From Eustoma russellianum (lineage: Eukaryota; Streptophyta; Magnoliopsida; Gentianales; Gentianaceae): a stretch of 64,000 nucleotides of DNA. The DNA lies in NCBI GenBank assembly GCA_036186865.1, contig AP025062.1:26723437-26787436 (forward strand), written 5' to 3'. Position numbers and translations under genes: made by a program. Shown here piece by piece: positions 11,187 to 21,290 of the stretch; position 1 is the stretch's first letter, and the number at the start of each line of letters is the position of its first letter. Below the pieces are notes generated by a model, which saw only the letters and a program-made list of their open reading frames with translations, had not been told where the DNA came from and did no database searches.

Positions 11187-11665
11187 TAGCCGTAGGATGA
11201 AAGGTTTAATCAACGATTGGTGATAAAGGAGACGGTTATGGAAGCGCGCATTGGGAGAATCTGGAGATGGTGCAGGGACTGGTTTGCAGTGGTGCAGAAG
11301 GTGCTTGAAGAAGACAAGTCTTGGGCGCCAAATCGTTTAAATAAGGTGAAATGACAGAATTGCCCTTTTAGTCTAAATGCTAACAAAATTAACCGTAGGG
11401 ACAGAATTGTAATTTTGTAGGGGACGGTTATTCTTTTTTCTCTTCTTCTGCATATATTGTGCGATGTGATTGATAGTTTTTCCAGACTTTGATTTCATCA
11501 ATATAATTCTCAATTTTCTCTCCGGTATCCCTTGGATCTTGTAGTTCCTCTCTTCGATTGTATTTCTTCGATTCATTTGTGAATCGTTGTTTGAATTGTT
11601 CTTTGAGTTTTGTTCATGAGTTGCAGTATCAACTGCAGAATTGTTTCGCACTTTCAATTTTCACA
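11102..11665 (+). repeat. Copia-2 3' LTR
   Basis: 564 bp, the same length as the 5' LTR, ending TTTTCACA. Differences from the 5' copy are scattered substitutions; I see no indel. Confidence 0.93.
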
Positions 11666-11889
11666 TATAAGGAAGGGTTTCATTTTTGTACATCCAAAAA
11701 AATTTCCAACTTCTAGAGAATCTTTAAGTTAGAACAGTTAAAGTCATTGGAATTGGAAATTTAATATTTTTACCAGGAAAACAAAAGGAAAAGAAGCGTT
11801 GATATTTGAATTCGTAGATTCGAAGAATGTGATTTTCAGACATGGACAACAAGAAAACAGTTGCTTTCTGACGAAGTTTTCCAACCTTT

Positions 11890-12240
11890 TTAAATTCTCA
11901 ACTTCATAAAAGTTACGTACTTGCTGACTATTTGTTTGTTGGCAGGAAACCAGTATAAGTCCCGCAGTAAGTTGCCGGGAGGAAAGGGAAAAAAATATAT
12001 ATGTATATAATAGTGTTATTAAATCTTATAAGAAAATAGGACGGTTAAATTCTCAACTTCATGAAAGTTACGTACTTGCTGACGATTTGTTTGTCGGCAG
12101 GAAACCAGTATAAGTCCAGTAGTATGTAGCCGGGAGGAAAGGGAAAAAATATATATATGTATATATAATAGTGTAAAAAATCTATTTTTAATTGTATACT
12201 TAGAAGAAAATAGGACGATTAAATTCTCAACTTCAAGAAA
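11890..12240 (+). repeat. tandem repeat, two full units and a partial third
   Basis: Units begin ttaaattctcaacttca at 11890, 12045 and 12219 (periods 155 and 174 bp; the third is truncated). Each full unit holds tacgtacttgctgac, a gtcggcaggaaaccag-like segment, a gccgggaggaaaggg segment and an AT microsatellite that accounts for most of the length difference. Confidence 0.8.
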
Positions 12241-12299
12241 GTCACGTATGTGTATAAACAGTCATAGACACAATAAAAATAAAATATACATATCAAAGG

Positions 12300-12815
12300 C
12301 ATCCACTGATACCACAACGCTTCCTGCATCTATGTCGCTTGGCAACTGTACCAATTCTGGGTGAACCTAAGTCGGTTGACAGCTGAGACTGGGACTGCAA
12401 ATACGGTGGCAGCATATCGCCTTCCTGAAATGTTATATGTATCTGCGTTTCTCACTGCTCTTCATCTTGATATGGATGTCTAGCAAGCTGAGTGTCATCG
12501 AGAGTGGTGGGAAAAGGATGGTCTATGTAAAATATGTCATCCTGACTAAATATATGTCATCGATAGCTTGTGTTTGGAAGGACGTACCGGGCAAAGACCA
12601 TCGTCCTGCGTACACATGTCCGTGTACCCTCCGTCTGCAGAACATATGCATTGCCTGGCTGTGAGCCTCCAGCAGACACATGTGCTGACGATGAACCCTC
12701 CAACTATGATACAAAAAATTGCAGATAATATGCATCGGCAATCTGTTGGGTAGATTTTACTTGAAGTCTCTGCAGCAGAAGATGTCCGAGACCCTCCTCT
12801 CACAACCGACTCCAT
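12300..12815 (-). pseudogene. unidentified coding remnant
   Basis: On the minus strand a possible last exon starts after an acceptor-like catttcag near 12427. It reads EGDMLPPYLQSQSQ and ends in a basic RHRCRKRCG tail before a stop near 12303. Upstream (12815-12550), amino-acid-like text (HLLLQRLQVKS, AHVSAGGSQPGN) is broken by stops. I do not recognise the family. A plant-mobile-domain or MULE-associated gene would fit the setting, but nothing here proves it. Confidence 0.3.
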
Positions 12816-13229
12816 GCCAACCTATGCATGTCTCGTCCCCAGCCGTTGCCGTATGATGGTAGATTCGTGCAACACAGTATGCTCACAATTTAAATAATAG
12901 AAGCGTCAAAATACATTTAACTTACAATAACACAGTTAAATTAAAAAAAAGATGTACACGTACCAACTGCACGAGACTAGATATGGAACTAAGGAAACCG
13001 TCCTCGCCTACCTGCTCCACATGAGATCGATCAAATGTCAAGTGTCCCAGTTGTGTATCACTGCATGCATGGTGAGCCATCTGTTAGCATGCCACCTTCT
13101 CGAGGCGCATCAACAATCATCTCCAGCTGACGTCCAATACGTCAAGGAAGGAAAATAGAGAACCGCTCCCATTAATTTACAATAATTAGATACTAATATA
13201 CGTTAATGAAATGAAACAATTAATTGACA

Positions 13230-13238
13230 AAAAATTAA
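13230..13238. repeat. MULE target-site duplication, left copy
   Basis: aaaaattaa, identical to 18986-18994. Nine bp is the length made by Mutator-family transposases. The word is of low complexity, but it falls exactly outside both terminal inverted repeats. Confidence 0.85.
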
Positions 13239-13361
13239 GAGAAAATTACAGTTTCCTCCCCTGTGATTTTGCTTAATTACAAAATCCTCCCCTATCGTTT
13301 GTTATTAGCCAAAAAACTACGCTGTGGTGTGGGTTAAAATTGCACCGATGGATTTACCGGT
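13239..13361 (+). repeat. MULE left terminal inverted repeat
   Basis: It begins gagaaaattacag and runs inward to tggatttaccgg. It matches the reverse complement of 18863-18985 over about 123 bp with some substitutions; a long internal stretch around aaaatcctcccctatcgttt is identical. Confidence 0.92.
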
Positions 13362-14031
13362 GGATGTGAGACACACGCGATCATATTCTACCCTTTCCGG
13401 TGAAATTTTTAGCGCGTGGAAGCAGGGGGCATTTTATGTGCTGTGATTTGGCGAAAATACCCCTGTCTTCACCCCCTTTAAAAGTCCATTCCTCTTTCCC
13501 TTCCTGCGTCTCCACCCTTTCAGACGAGCTTCTTCCCTCCCTTTCAGACGACCTTCCTTCTGGACTGAGAAAAAACGGCGGCGGCAAGAAGACTGCTGGA
13601 AGAACTACAACCCTCGCAGCATCTTGCTTAAAATTGCATCAATTTTTGAAAAGAAAGTAAGTCTAATGTTTTGGCCTGTGATGATATCGTGTTTTACCGC
13701 CAAAGGAGATACCTTGGCCCTTCGGTTTATCAAATTAATTGTTTAGTATAATGGTTTCTTCTACAGGGTAAGTGTAATCCCCAGATGCAATGGATATTTA
13801 ATCCGCAGAAGTTAATCATTTTGATTGGATGTTTAATCCCATATCCAATGGATGTTGGTTGAAATAATCGTTTTGATTCTCCTTGTGGAGTCCTTGTTGA
13901 TTTCTCCTTTTGTAATTTGTGGGTTGTGTATTTCTTTCAAATGAGAATAAATTACATTGTTTTTCATGCTCCTGGAATCTGGAAACTAGAAATGCCGAGC
14001 TCAAGCATTCAAGGTTGTCTGAATTTCAGAA
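13362..14031 (+). other. leader region of the MULE left-side gene
   Basis: Between the TIR and the GRF gene. A ctttaaaag word near 13477 and a pyrimidine-rich tract (13487-13560) suggest a promoter and transcript start. An intron may end at the tttcag directly before the ATG at 14032. The 86-codon ORF at 13400-13660 looks like leader, with no recognisable domain. Confidence 0.4.
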
Positions 14032-14433
14032 ATGCCGAGCTCAAGCAGTAGGAGTGCTGGATGTAGAGATTTAAGGTTCAAAAATCAGAGATGTCACTGC
14101 GGTGTTAAAGTTCCACTGAAGATTGTAGAATATGCGCAGAAAAGCCGTGAAATGCTGTATTTATCTTGCGATATCTCTGGTTACTGGAAATGGTGCTATC
14201 CAGTCCGAAGGGAGGGTGCGTACGAGCATGAGATGGCTGAGAAATCAAGTTCAACTGGCCCATATAATGCCGTTGATGTAGTGGAAAGAGATGAAGTTGA
14301 AAGAGATCAGCTTTTGCGTACTGTTATGCAAGTAATAGAGAAGATGGATAAGAAGTCGGATGTAACGAGGATGATGGTGTTATGCACATGGGTCATTGTA
14401 TTTGTCGGAGTGATAGTTCTTATGTTCAAGTAG
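14032..14433 (+). CDS. GRF-type zinc finger protein with C-terminal membrane anchor (MULE accessory gene)
   Basis: An intact 133-codon ORF. After a Ser-rich start comes a GRF-like zinc finger: paired CHC at residues 21-23 followed by Gly, a third Cys in the LYLSCD segment and a fourth in KWCYPV. An acidic, probably coiled region follows (VVERDEVERDQLLRTVMQVIEKMDKK). The last 20 residues form one hydrophobic helix (CTWVIVFVGVIVLMF) ending in Lys, as in a tail-anchored membrane protein. Small GRF-plus-anchor proteins of this kind are common multicopy plant genes (At4g04775-like). Here it lies within the TIRs, convergent with the transposase gene. Its role in transposition is unknown. The start is chosen because an intron-acceptor-like tttcag immediately precedes the ATG. 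Confidence 0.72.
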   Translation: MPSSSSRSAGCRDLRFKNQRCHCGVKVPLKIVEYAQKSREMLYLSCDISGYWKWCYPVRREGAYEHEMAEKSSSTGPYNAVDVVERDEVERDQLLRTVMQVIEKMDKKSDVTRMMVLCTWVIVFVGVIVLMFK

Positions 14434-14915
14434 TTTACGGTGATATGTTTTCCGATTGAATAATGTTCAATTTGTTGTTATGCACTTTGGTCATTGTATT
14501 TGTGTAATTCAACGTTTGCGTAATGTTGTGTAATGCAACGATTGTTATGTACTTTGGCCATTATCACCTAAGTTCAATTTGTTATGTGCACTTTAGTCAC
14601 TGCCTTGTAATGTAATAAAAGCATGCCGGATAACAGTAAGTTTGTACACTGCACACTAGTGTCTTAAAGGGAAACAAAAGTACCCATGAATGCATATCAT
14701 GATATAATAACCATCACTGTATGTGAATAACATTAGTTGTACATTCTTAATGTATCATTGTGAATTACATAGCCTCTTTCATTTAATCGCATACAAAGAT
14801 GCGATGCAATCCACACCAAAATAAATCCATTTTGAACCCCTCAAAAATATGTCCACAAACATTTTACACCATATTCACTTCCCAGCAAACTAAATGAATT
14901 GTTTTTTTTTGCCGT
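14434..14915. other. spacer between the convergent MULE genes
   Basis: AT-rich 3' flanks of both genes. Imperfect repeats of a gttatgcactttggtcatt phrase occur near 14477, 14545 and 14584, continuing text from the end of the GRF ORF (gttatgcacatgggtcatt, 14380). Polyadenylation signals for both genes are expected here; an aataaa-like word lies near 14615. Confidence 0.5.
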
Positions 14916-16001
14916 TTAACTGGACATGGTTTGTCTAATTCCAACCGTGCCTCTGTGCTTTCTTGGACTTCTCCTTGGCTGTTTATGCATCAGGGCTTGG
15001 ACTTTTCTTCGCACCTACAGATGAAAGAATAACATGAATTCTATTCTGCAACAATATTCAACATAAAACGCAGTTCTTCCTCACAATATGATAGGATGAA
15101 GTTGATGGTTCTGCTTGCTCATTGCAAGTCTCTATGCACCGATTCTCTAACTGGTCAGACTGAGGTAAATCATCATCCATATGGTGTGATCGTGTAGGCT
15201 CAGGTAACTCATCATCATCAATATGTATAACTGCTCTGAAAGGTTTCCTCCATGGATACTGTTATTTATACAACAACCCATCAATTAAGTCTACAGAATT
15301 AGAATATCATAATGTGAAACATGTAAAACCATATTTTTTCCCCAATTGTTTTGTAAGAAACTCTGGTAATGCGTTTATTGAAAATATTTGAAATCTTGTT
15401 TGGTTTTTGGACACTCTGAAAGAATCTCAGGATCAGCAGTGTACAAACACTTACATCGGAAAAGTGAAGGAAAAAATTTATATTAGCATTACACTTACAA
15501 GTTTTTTTTGCCTGTTAGGTCGATCTCGTTCATCAGCATCCAATCTTTGATTTTCATTGTTTTCGATAGGCTGACTTTCAGCATCATCCATTCTCTGATT
15601 TTCATTGTATTCGGTAGGCTGAATTTCAGCATCATCCATTCTCTTATTTTCATTGTATTCGGTAGGCTGAATTTCAGCATCATCCATTCTCTGGTTGTCC
15701 ACTTGGTTAAACTGAAAATCATCATCCTCCATTCCCTGTGAATGTTAATATGAATTGCAGCAAATCACATATAAATGTTATGTAATGAAAGTTTATGGTT
15801 GTCCAATTGGTTATATTAACTGTGAGTATATTACCTGAATTTCATCCTGATTTTCAACCTGTGGGGCTGACCTATTTGCAGTTGTTTCCACTTGGTTATA
15901 ATCATCATCCATTGCCTGTGATTGCTATATTCAGTTCAACACATGTCAATGACTGGTAATGAAAATTTATGCATCTATATGACTTTATGGTGAGGCTTAC
16001 A
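14916..16001 (-). pseudogene. mudrA 3' exons: acidic repeat tail and basic C-terminus
   Basis: Downstream of the zinc knuckle the gene is split by GT-AG introns with every exon in phase 0. After the exon ending at 16001 come 15915-15835 (81 nt), 15735-15499 (237 nt), 15258-15085 (174 nt) and 15014-14916 (99 nt, ending in TAA). Introns are 85, 99, 240 and 70 nt. The 237-nt exon encodes a 16-residue tandem repeat (RMDDAEIQPTEYNENQ-type, about three and a half copies). The next exon is acidic too (HIDDDELPEPTRS). The last is strongly basic (VRRKVQALMHKQPRRSPRK), possibly a nuclear or DNA-binding tail. This part has no stop or frameshift, unlike the core. Confidence 0.65.
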
Positions 16002-17153
16002 TGGTTATAATTTTGTTGGGCTGGCCTGCGTGAACAGCTTCGTTTTTTATGGCCAAGTTGTTTTCATATTTTGCACCTTACTGTCGTCAACCTCCGCCTC
16101 GTTGATGTAATATACGGCCTTGGCTCATCCGGGTTCCTTCTTCTCAGTCTCTTAGGCCTTCCTGGCATTTTTCTCACTGTTGGTGGCAATATGTCTCCAA
16201 GACCAGTTTCCTCCCAAAAATCAATTGATGGCACTGGATACACACTAAATGAGTATGCCCACACATATGATTCCCTCTTAAACACATCATCAACATAATC
16301 ATACACTTCACCTCTGTCAAAGTTTATGGCTGCTATAGCATGTTGGCATGGGGATGCTAAGTAGCTCAAACTTTCTGCACGTGCAAGTCCTTAAATGTAG
16401 GTCCACAACATAATGTCGCAACCCGCAATCCACTCCAAACTTCTGTCCATCTGAATGTTCTGTGAAACAGTTTCTGCTCAACTCCTTGAACTTCTCTATT
16501 TTTTTCCGCACATTAGGAAGGAATCTGCCTTCATACTCGGAAATCCACTTCTTTTTGTTACAAATCAATCTCATTATCATCCTCCTAATCCACTCCATCA
16601 TTGACACTACTGACATTGTCCTAGCGGGTATTATGGCAGCATTAAAGGACTCGTTCATATTATTGACTAAAGTATCACACTTGCTTCCACAACCGAAGAA
16701 AGCTCTACTCCACTGTTCTTTTGGTATCTTGTCCAGCCATCCAACAGCGTTCTCATTACCATCTACACATGGATCTGCTTGGTTCAGCATCTCCATGGCC
16801 CGCCTATAATCAGCAGGGTGTGTAGCACTTGCTGCTTTCCAGAACAAGTCCATCAACTTCTTCCCCTTGTACTTCTTCTTAAAATTTTCATACATGTGCA
16901 TGAGGCAATACCTATGCTCTGCTTCCGGAAACAACTCTTGCACAGTATTCACCAAACCTTTCTGCCTATCCGATATAAATGTCCAGCTCCCGCCTCCAAG
17001 ATCACCATCCAAGTGTTCAAGAAACCATTTCCAGGAATCATACCTCTCTGCCTCAACAACGCAAAATGCAATAGGGAACATGTTGTCGTTTCCATCCCTC
17101 CCAATAGCACTCAAAAGCTACCCGCCGTATGTTCCCTTAAGAAAGCACCCGTC
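16002..17153 (-). pseudogene. mudrA-like transposase: catalytic core, SWIM finger and zinc knuckle
   Basis: MULE transposase, which cuts and pastes the element. The first catalytic Asp lies in GLDGCFLKGTYGG (Asp codon 17153-17151), followed by a TAG at 17121-17119 in place of Gln. AIGRDGNDNMFPIA and WTFISDRQKGL (second Asp near 16970-16968) follow, then HRYCLMHMYENFK and the NNMNESFNAAI region. The SWIM zinc finger CTCRKFEL...PCQH is frameshifted by one inserted base near 16348. Downstream are FDRGEVYDYVDD, an AT-hook-like PGRPKRLRRR and a CCHC knuckle whose second Cys is now TGA (about 16065). At least two nonsense codons and two frameshifts make it a pseudogene. Confidence 0.9.
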
Positions 17154-18331
17154 CAAACCCTATGATTCGTCTACACCCCAGCAAAAAACATCTAATGCAT
17201 GCATCCAAACACATATACAACCTCTCAAAAATCCTGCCTTCTGTCACATTTAATGGGTCCCCATCCCCACTCATCTCAACTGGAACCTCTTGTACCTTGA
17301 TCTTCATCGTACTCCCAGGATTACATTTTCTCACTGTTTCGCCATAATCCCATAATCTCCTATACTCTCTTACCTCATCCACACCACTCATCAACTTTGA
17401 CTTTGTTCGTGCTCTATACAGTTGAAACTTACTAACCTCAACATTCAAGTCTCTCTTTATATCTTTTTGTAAGGCAACGACTGACAACGTCGGATCATCG
17501 TCTATCCTGTTACAATACCTTTTTGCCACATATGTAGACGTACAATGCTTGTTCTTGTACTGTCTACTACAACTATGCTCTCCCTTCAGGGTTTTGATCA
17601 TAAAAGGTTGTTGTCCTTGAACTGGAGAATCATGAATCCTCCATGAACAACCTTCAGAACAAACAGCAGTTATTTGACTTTTTTTATTCTTCACATACGT
17701 AAATGTGAACCCCTCTCTTATAGCCCAGTCTTTCAGAGCTTCTCTGAATTCTCATAGACTCCCGAATGTATGGCCAACCCTAAGCTCGTATTTTTTATCC
17801 TACAGATCACACTCCATATCAAAGGCCATTTGTACCCTACCCTAGGTGTCAAGTAAGTCATACTCGTTTTCTGTATCATGTTGACCACCGTCTCCTACAG
17901 CAACCTGATCTCCACCTGCATCCATTTCTCCGTAACTCTCATCAGAATCATACATGTCTTCATACTCCTCATCAAGATATACGGAGTGTTCACCCCCTAA
18001 TACACCATGCACATCATCATCACTTATATGTGTGCGGTCTATATCACCTAGACCACCCCATGTTTCCTCATCAACATCAACTCTACTGTCAACGTTAAAT
18101 ACCTCACCGTCATCCATGTCAAAATAAGACCCCTGCAATTAAACTATCACAAAAACCAAACAACTATGCACACACGCATACTGAATACAATTGCTCCAAA
18201 TGTCCAATCCATTTTACTGCATCGTCCATTTCTTCTTAACTAAGGTAAAAGGCAAGTTTTTTCAATTCACTTAACATTCGGATGAATATGCGCACATCAC
18301 CACAAATAAATTAACTTACTACAGCAGGCAT
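17154..18331 (-). pseudogene. mudrA-like transposase: start, acidic N-terminus and DNA-binding domain
   Basis: The proposed ATG is at 18331-18329 in a four-codon first exon ending at a gtaagt donor (18319). A 187-nt intron ends at ttgcag (18133). The second exon starts with an acidic stretch (FDMDDGEVF, EEYEDMYDSDES). After stops at 17844-17842 (TAG), near 17800 (TAG) and near 17757 (TGA), all in the same frame, the MuDR-type zinc/DNA-binding domain is readable: REALKDWAI, AVCSEGCSWRIHDS, LKGEHSCSRQYKN. FERLYMCLDA and LLGCRRIIG lead to the catalytic core. A one-base insertion near 17157 shifts the frame just before the first catalytic Asp. Confidence 0.82.
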
Positions 18332-18862
18332 ATGAACAAGCATCTGGAGACACATATACAAATTGACATCCCTGACAGGCATATGAACAAGCATCTGGAG
18401 ACATTTTACAATTCTACAGCATTTATAAAAAAAACAAAACAAAAAATCAGGAAAAACATGACAAAGATTATCAAAATCCAACATGCATTATCATTTGATA
18501 ACTAAAATCTAACAACTACCAGTTTATCACCTCACTGATTTAGCTGCAAGAGTAGTACACACAATCACATACAGTTTCCGTCCATGAGCCACTCGAAGGA
18601 AAAAAAGCCTCAAATATCCGATGTAGCTGCAAAACAATCGATTTCCAGTATTGCATGCTCCAATCGCCACCAAATGTTGCAGAAACCAGCACCGGATTGA
18701 AGGGATTGCACACCCTTGCCCTAGAGCGAATTTCGTTCCCAGAATCCCCAGAAACCCCACCTCCTATTTTTTGAAATTTTGCAAAATGGGTTTTCTTGCC
18801 AAATTATATAATAACTCATTTAAGGTCATTTTGGTCAATTTACGTTGCAATCGGTGTTACTG
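18332..18862 (-). other. mudrA upstream leader
   Basis: Non-coding stretch between the right TIR and the transposase start; transcription is expected to begin in or near the TIR. It contains a direct duplication of gcatatgaacaagcatctgg (copies near 18329 and 18379). This duplicates the start-codon region, so an extra upstream ATG exists. Confidence 0.45.
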
Positions 18863-18985
18863 CTGGTAAATCCATCGGTGCAATTTTAACCCACACCACG
18901 GGGTATTTTTTTTGGCTAATAACAAACGATAGGGGAGGATTTTGTAATCAAGCAAAACCACAAGGGAGAAAACTGTAATTTTTCC
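18863..18985 (-). repeat. MULE right terminal inverted repeat
   Basis: Inverted copy of 13239-13361. Its outer end reads ggaaaaattacag on the minus strand and is followed at 18986 by the second 9-bp target duplication. Confidence 0.92.
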
Positions 18986-18994
18986 AAAAATTAA
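18986..18994. repeat. MULE target-site duplication, right copy
   Basis: aaaaattaa, identical to 13230-13238. Confidence 0.85.
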
Positions 18995-19694
18995 AATTAG
19001 TATACGTTCATACAAGCAAAATAAGTAATTAACAATAATTAAATAGTACCCTATGCTCATGAAATCGGAGCAATCAGTTGACCATAATTAAATATTGCTT
19101 AACATGCATAAACTATAATAATTAAATAACAAATAAATTACAATAAATAACTAACTCATAAGAGAGAGAAAGCTCGAGCCTATCTTCAGATGTGCTTTAT
19201 GTTGTGCATTGATTCTGACAAAACATCATTGCATTTTAGAATAATAAAAAATTTTGAAGTGAAAATGAGGAGTTTATATAGCCAACCACGGTAGGACACA
19301 AGACGGTTCATCAAAATCGTTTTGTGCTAAAAGTCAAAAATGCAAAAAATGGTTTAGTCAAAATTGTAATACATGGCACAAGATGGTGTTGACAAAATCA
19401 TCTTCTATAAATGTGTTATTTTTTTTTCTAAATGTACAATAAAAATAGATTTTTTTATTGAAACTACTATATATATTTTTTTGCCTTTTTCTGCCGGAGT
19501 ATATTTAGCTTAGTCAATGTTTCGATTAACTCGTCAACACCATAATATTTAGTCATATGTAAATAAATATAACACAAAAAGAATGATTAATGTTTTCTAT
19601 GATTCTTATTAGATATTTTTTTAATGTACTAGATATCCATAACCAAACTAAAACAGAAAGGGAAAAAAAGAAAAAGCTCGTCATTAACTCCTAT
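18995..19694. other. right arm of the older element hosting the MULE, and flank
   Basis: AT-rich, no gene. It contains repeated caagatggt/caagacggtt-like words (about 19299, 19379) resembling subterminal transposon repeats. On the minus strand, the segment at 19430-19497 reads ccggcagaaaaaggc ... aaatctatttttattg, which parallels 12130-12205 on the plus strand. Confidence 0.4.
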
Positions 19695-19713
19695 AAAACA
19701 TGCCATTATCGAT
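19695..19713 (+). repeat. LINE target-site duplication, left copy
   Basis: aaaacatgccattatcgat, identical to 25056-25074. The a's at its left edge merge with the element's A-tail in the right copy, so the true length is 15-19 bp. Confidence 0.93.
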
Positions 19714-19862
19714 TGGAAGAGAATGGCGGCGGCGATCGGCGACTGCAATGGAACCCCACAGTGATCATCGGTTTTGTGCTCTCTGTCACATGATTTCATG
19801 CGATCTATTCACAGGTATTGCTACAAACACCAATACATACATTGTTTTCACTTTTACGAATG

Positions 19863-21266
19863 AGTGATCAGATTTCAGGGCTGCCGCCAGCCCTGAAAAA
19901 ACCAAGTTTTGCGGAAGTTCTTGCTCCTAAGGCTTTGGCAGTTCCAGAAAAACAGAGATTGATACAAATGTATAAAGGATTGCCATCTATAACGTTTTCA
20001 GCGGATGAGGTTTCTACTTTCTCCCAACCATATCGTTTTTCACTTATCGGTTCCTTTTGGAATGGCCGTCGATCCATGAAACAATTGAATGTTTCCTTTG
20101 AGCGTATAGGATTTAAAACAACGCCAAAGATTGGCTATTTGGATGCGCAGTACATCCTTATTACTTTTCATAATGAAGAGGATTATCAGCGGTGTTTCCT
20201 GCGACGTACATGGATGATGCATGGATATCATATGAGGGTGACGAAGTGGACACCAGACTTTGATCCAAGCTATGATACACCCATTGTCCCAGTATGGGTA
20301 AATATCAAAGGATTGCCTCTATTTTTGCATAATAGAACGGCATTATGGGATGTAGCACATATGATTGGAACGCCTTTGCGTATGGACTCAGCAACGTTAT
20401 AAGGAATTAGACCGTCTGTGGTTAGGCTATGTATCGAGGTTGACATATCTAAAACACGCCCAACCAGATTGCATATCCAAGGTGGACAATATGAGTTTTA
20501 TCCAACAGTTGAATATGAGGATGTGCCGGAATTTTGCACAGATTGCAGGATGTTGGGACACCTTTCATCAAACTGCAAGGGCAAAGACACAGCTTATGTT
20601 CCAGAAGCTAGCAAGACAGCTCCTACAGAGACTGCACCTAAACAAAATAAAAATAAAAGATGGACACCTAAGAAGATCTCTAAGCCACCAATCCAAATAC
20701 TGCAACGCAATACTGCTCAAGCCATTTCAAAAGATAAGATGCCACTGCTGGAAACAGGGACGTCTGATTTTCTGGTCATCCAAGATGATCTCCAAGATGA
20801 TCTGAATGATATAGTGGTCCAACAGGATGATACATTGACTAATCCAATTACTATTCCTGACTCTCAGGACTTATCCGAACTGAGACGATCTAAGGAAACT
20901 GAAATGGTAGATCATGATGATTTTCTATTAGCAAATGCTTCAGACTCTGAAGCCACACATACGGAAAGACTAGATCGTTTTAATGGGTTGATGGCAGAAC
21001 TACCTCCAGAAGAACAGCATTATGTGCAAACAGTGAAAGACCAAATCTTGGTCACCGTACATAATGCCTGGCAGAGTGAACTAATTAGGACAACAACAGA
21101 TGATTCAATGCATGATACTGCCCAAGAGACGGAGCTTATGGATTAGCTTGATACACAGCCTGTACCAATTCGACGACATCATCGACCAAAGAATGCGTTG
21201 CCTCCACCACCACCATCGTCAATGTTCACACGATCAAATTCACATGAACCTTCAAGCTCTCATTCC
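19863..21266 (+). pseudogene. LINE ORF1 (DUF4283 and zinc knuckle) pseudogene
   Basis: RNA-binding protein of plant L1 elements. The likely start MSDQISGLPP is at 19863. The DUF4283 domain includes FSLIGSFWNGRR, YILITFHNEEDYQR and VTKWTPDFDPSYD, followed by PVWVNIKGLPL. A TAA at 20400 interrupts the frame once; the same frame then continues through YEFYPTVEYEDVPEFC and the zinc knuckle CTDCRMLGHLSSNC (about 20536-20577). A long acidic tail follows. A TAG at 21144-21146 is again in frame with continuing sequence to about 21266, where the endonuclease deletion begins. Confidence 0.85.
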
Positions 21267-21290
21267 TAAGGTGCACAATGAATTGTTAAC

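Larger units (their letters stand above)
5878..11665 (+). mobile_element. Copia-2, full-length Ty1/copia retrotransposon
   Basis: This is a complete element of 5788 bp. Two 564-bp LTRs flank a primer-binding site, gag, protease, integrase, RT, RNase H and a polypurine tract. The presumed 5-bp target duplications are gataa (5873-5877) and tataa (11666-11670), with one mismatch. By eye the LTRs differ at about 21 positions (roughly 96% identity), so the insertion is not recent. The internal part carries several stops and frameshifts and a changed RT active site, so it cannot move by itself. Confidence 0.93.
11671..13229. other. left arm of an older element that hosts the MULE; no intact gene
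   Basis: AT-rich sequence with tandem repeats at 11890-12240 and a minus-strand coding remnant at about 12300-12815. Together with 18995-19500 it seems to be a single older element split by the MULE. A stretch at 12130-12215 is matched in inverted orientation at 19430-19497. Confidence 0.5.
13239..18985. mobile_element. Mutator-like (MULE) DNA transposon with two convergent genes
   Basis: A 5747-bp cut-and-paste element defined by inverted terminal repeats of about 123 bp and exact 9-bp target duplications. It carries a mudrA-like transposase pseudogene read leftward from the right TIR and a small GRF/membrane-anchor gene read rightward from the left TIR. The convergent layout resembles maize MuDR (mudrA/mudrB), but the second gene is not recognisably mudrB. 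The transposase is broken, so this copy would need help in trans. Confidence 0.93.

Noticed and set aside
12437..12664. 75-codon plus-strand ORF and 12952-13158 ORF
   Set aside because: No domain. The more gene-like reading, with an acceptor site and basic C-terminal tail, is on the minus strand.
15508..15741. Plus-strand repetitive hydrophobic ORF
   Set aside because: Antisense shadow of the mudrA acidic repeat exon.
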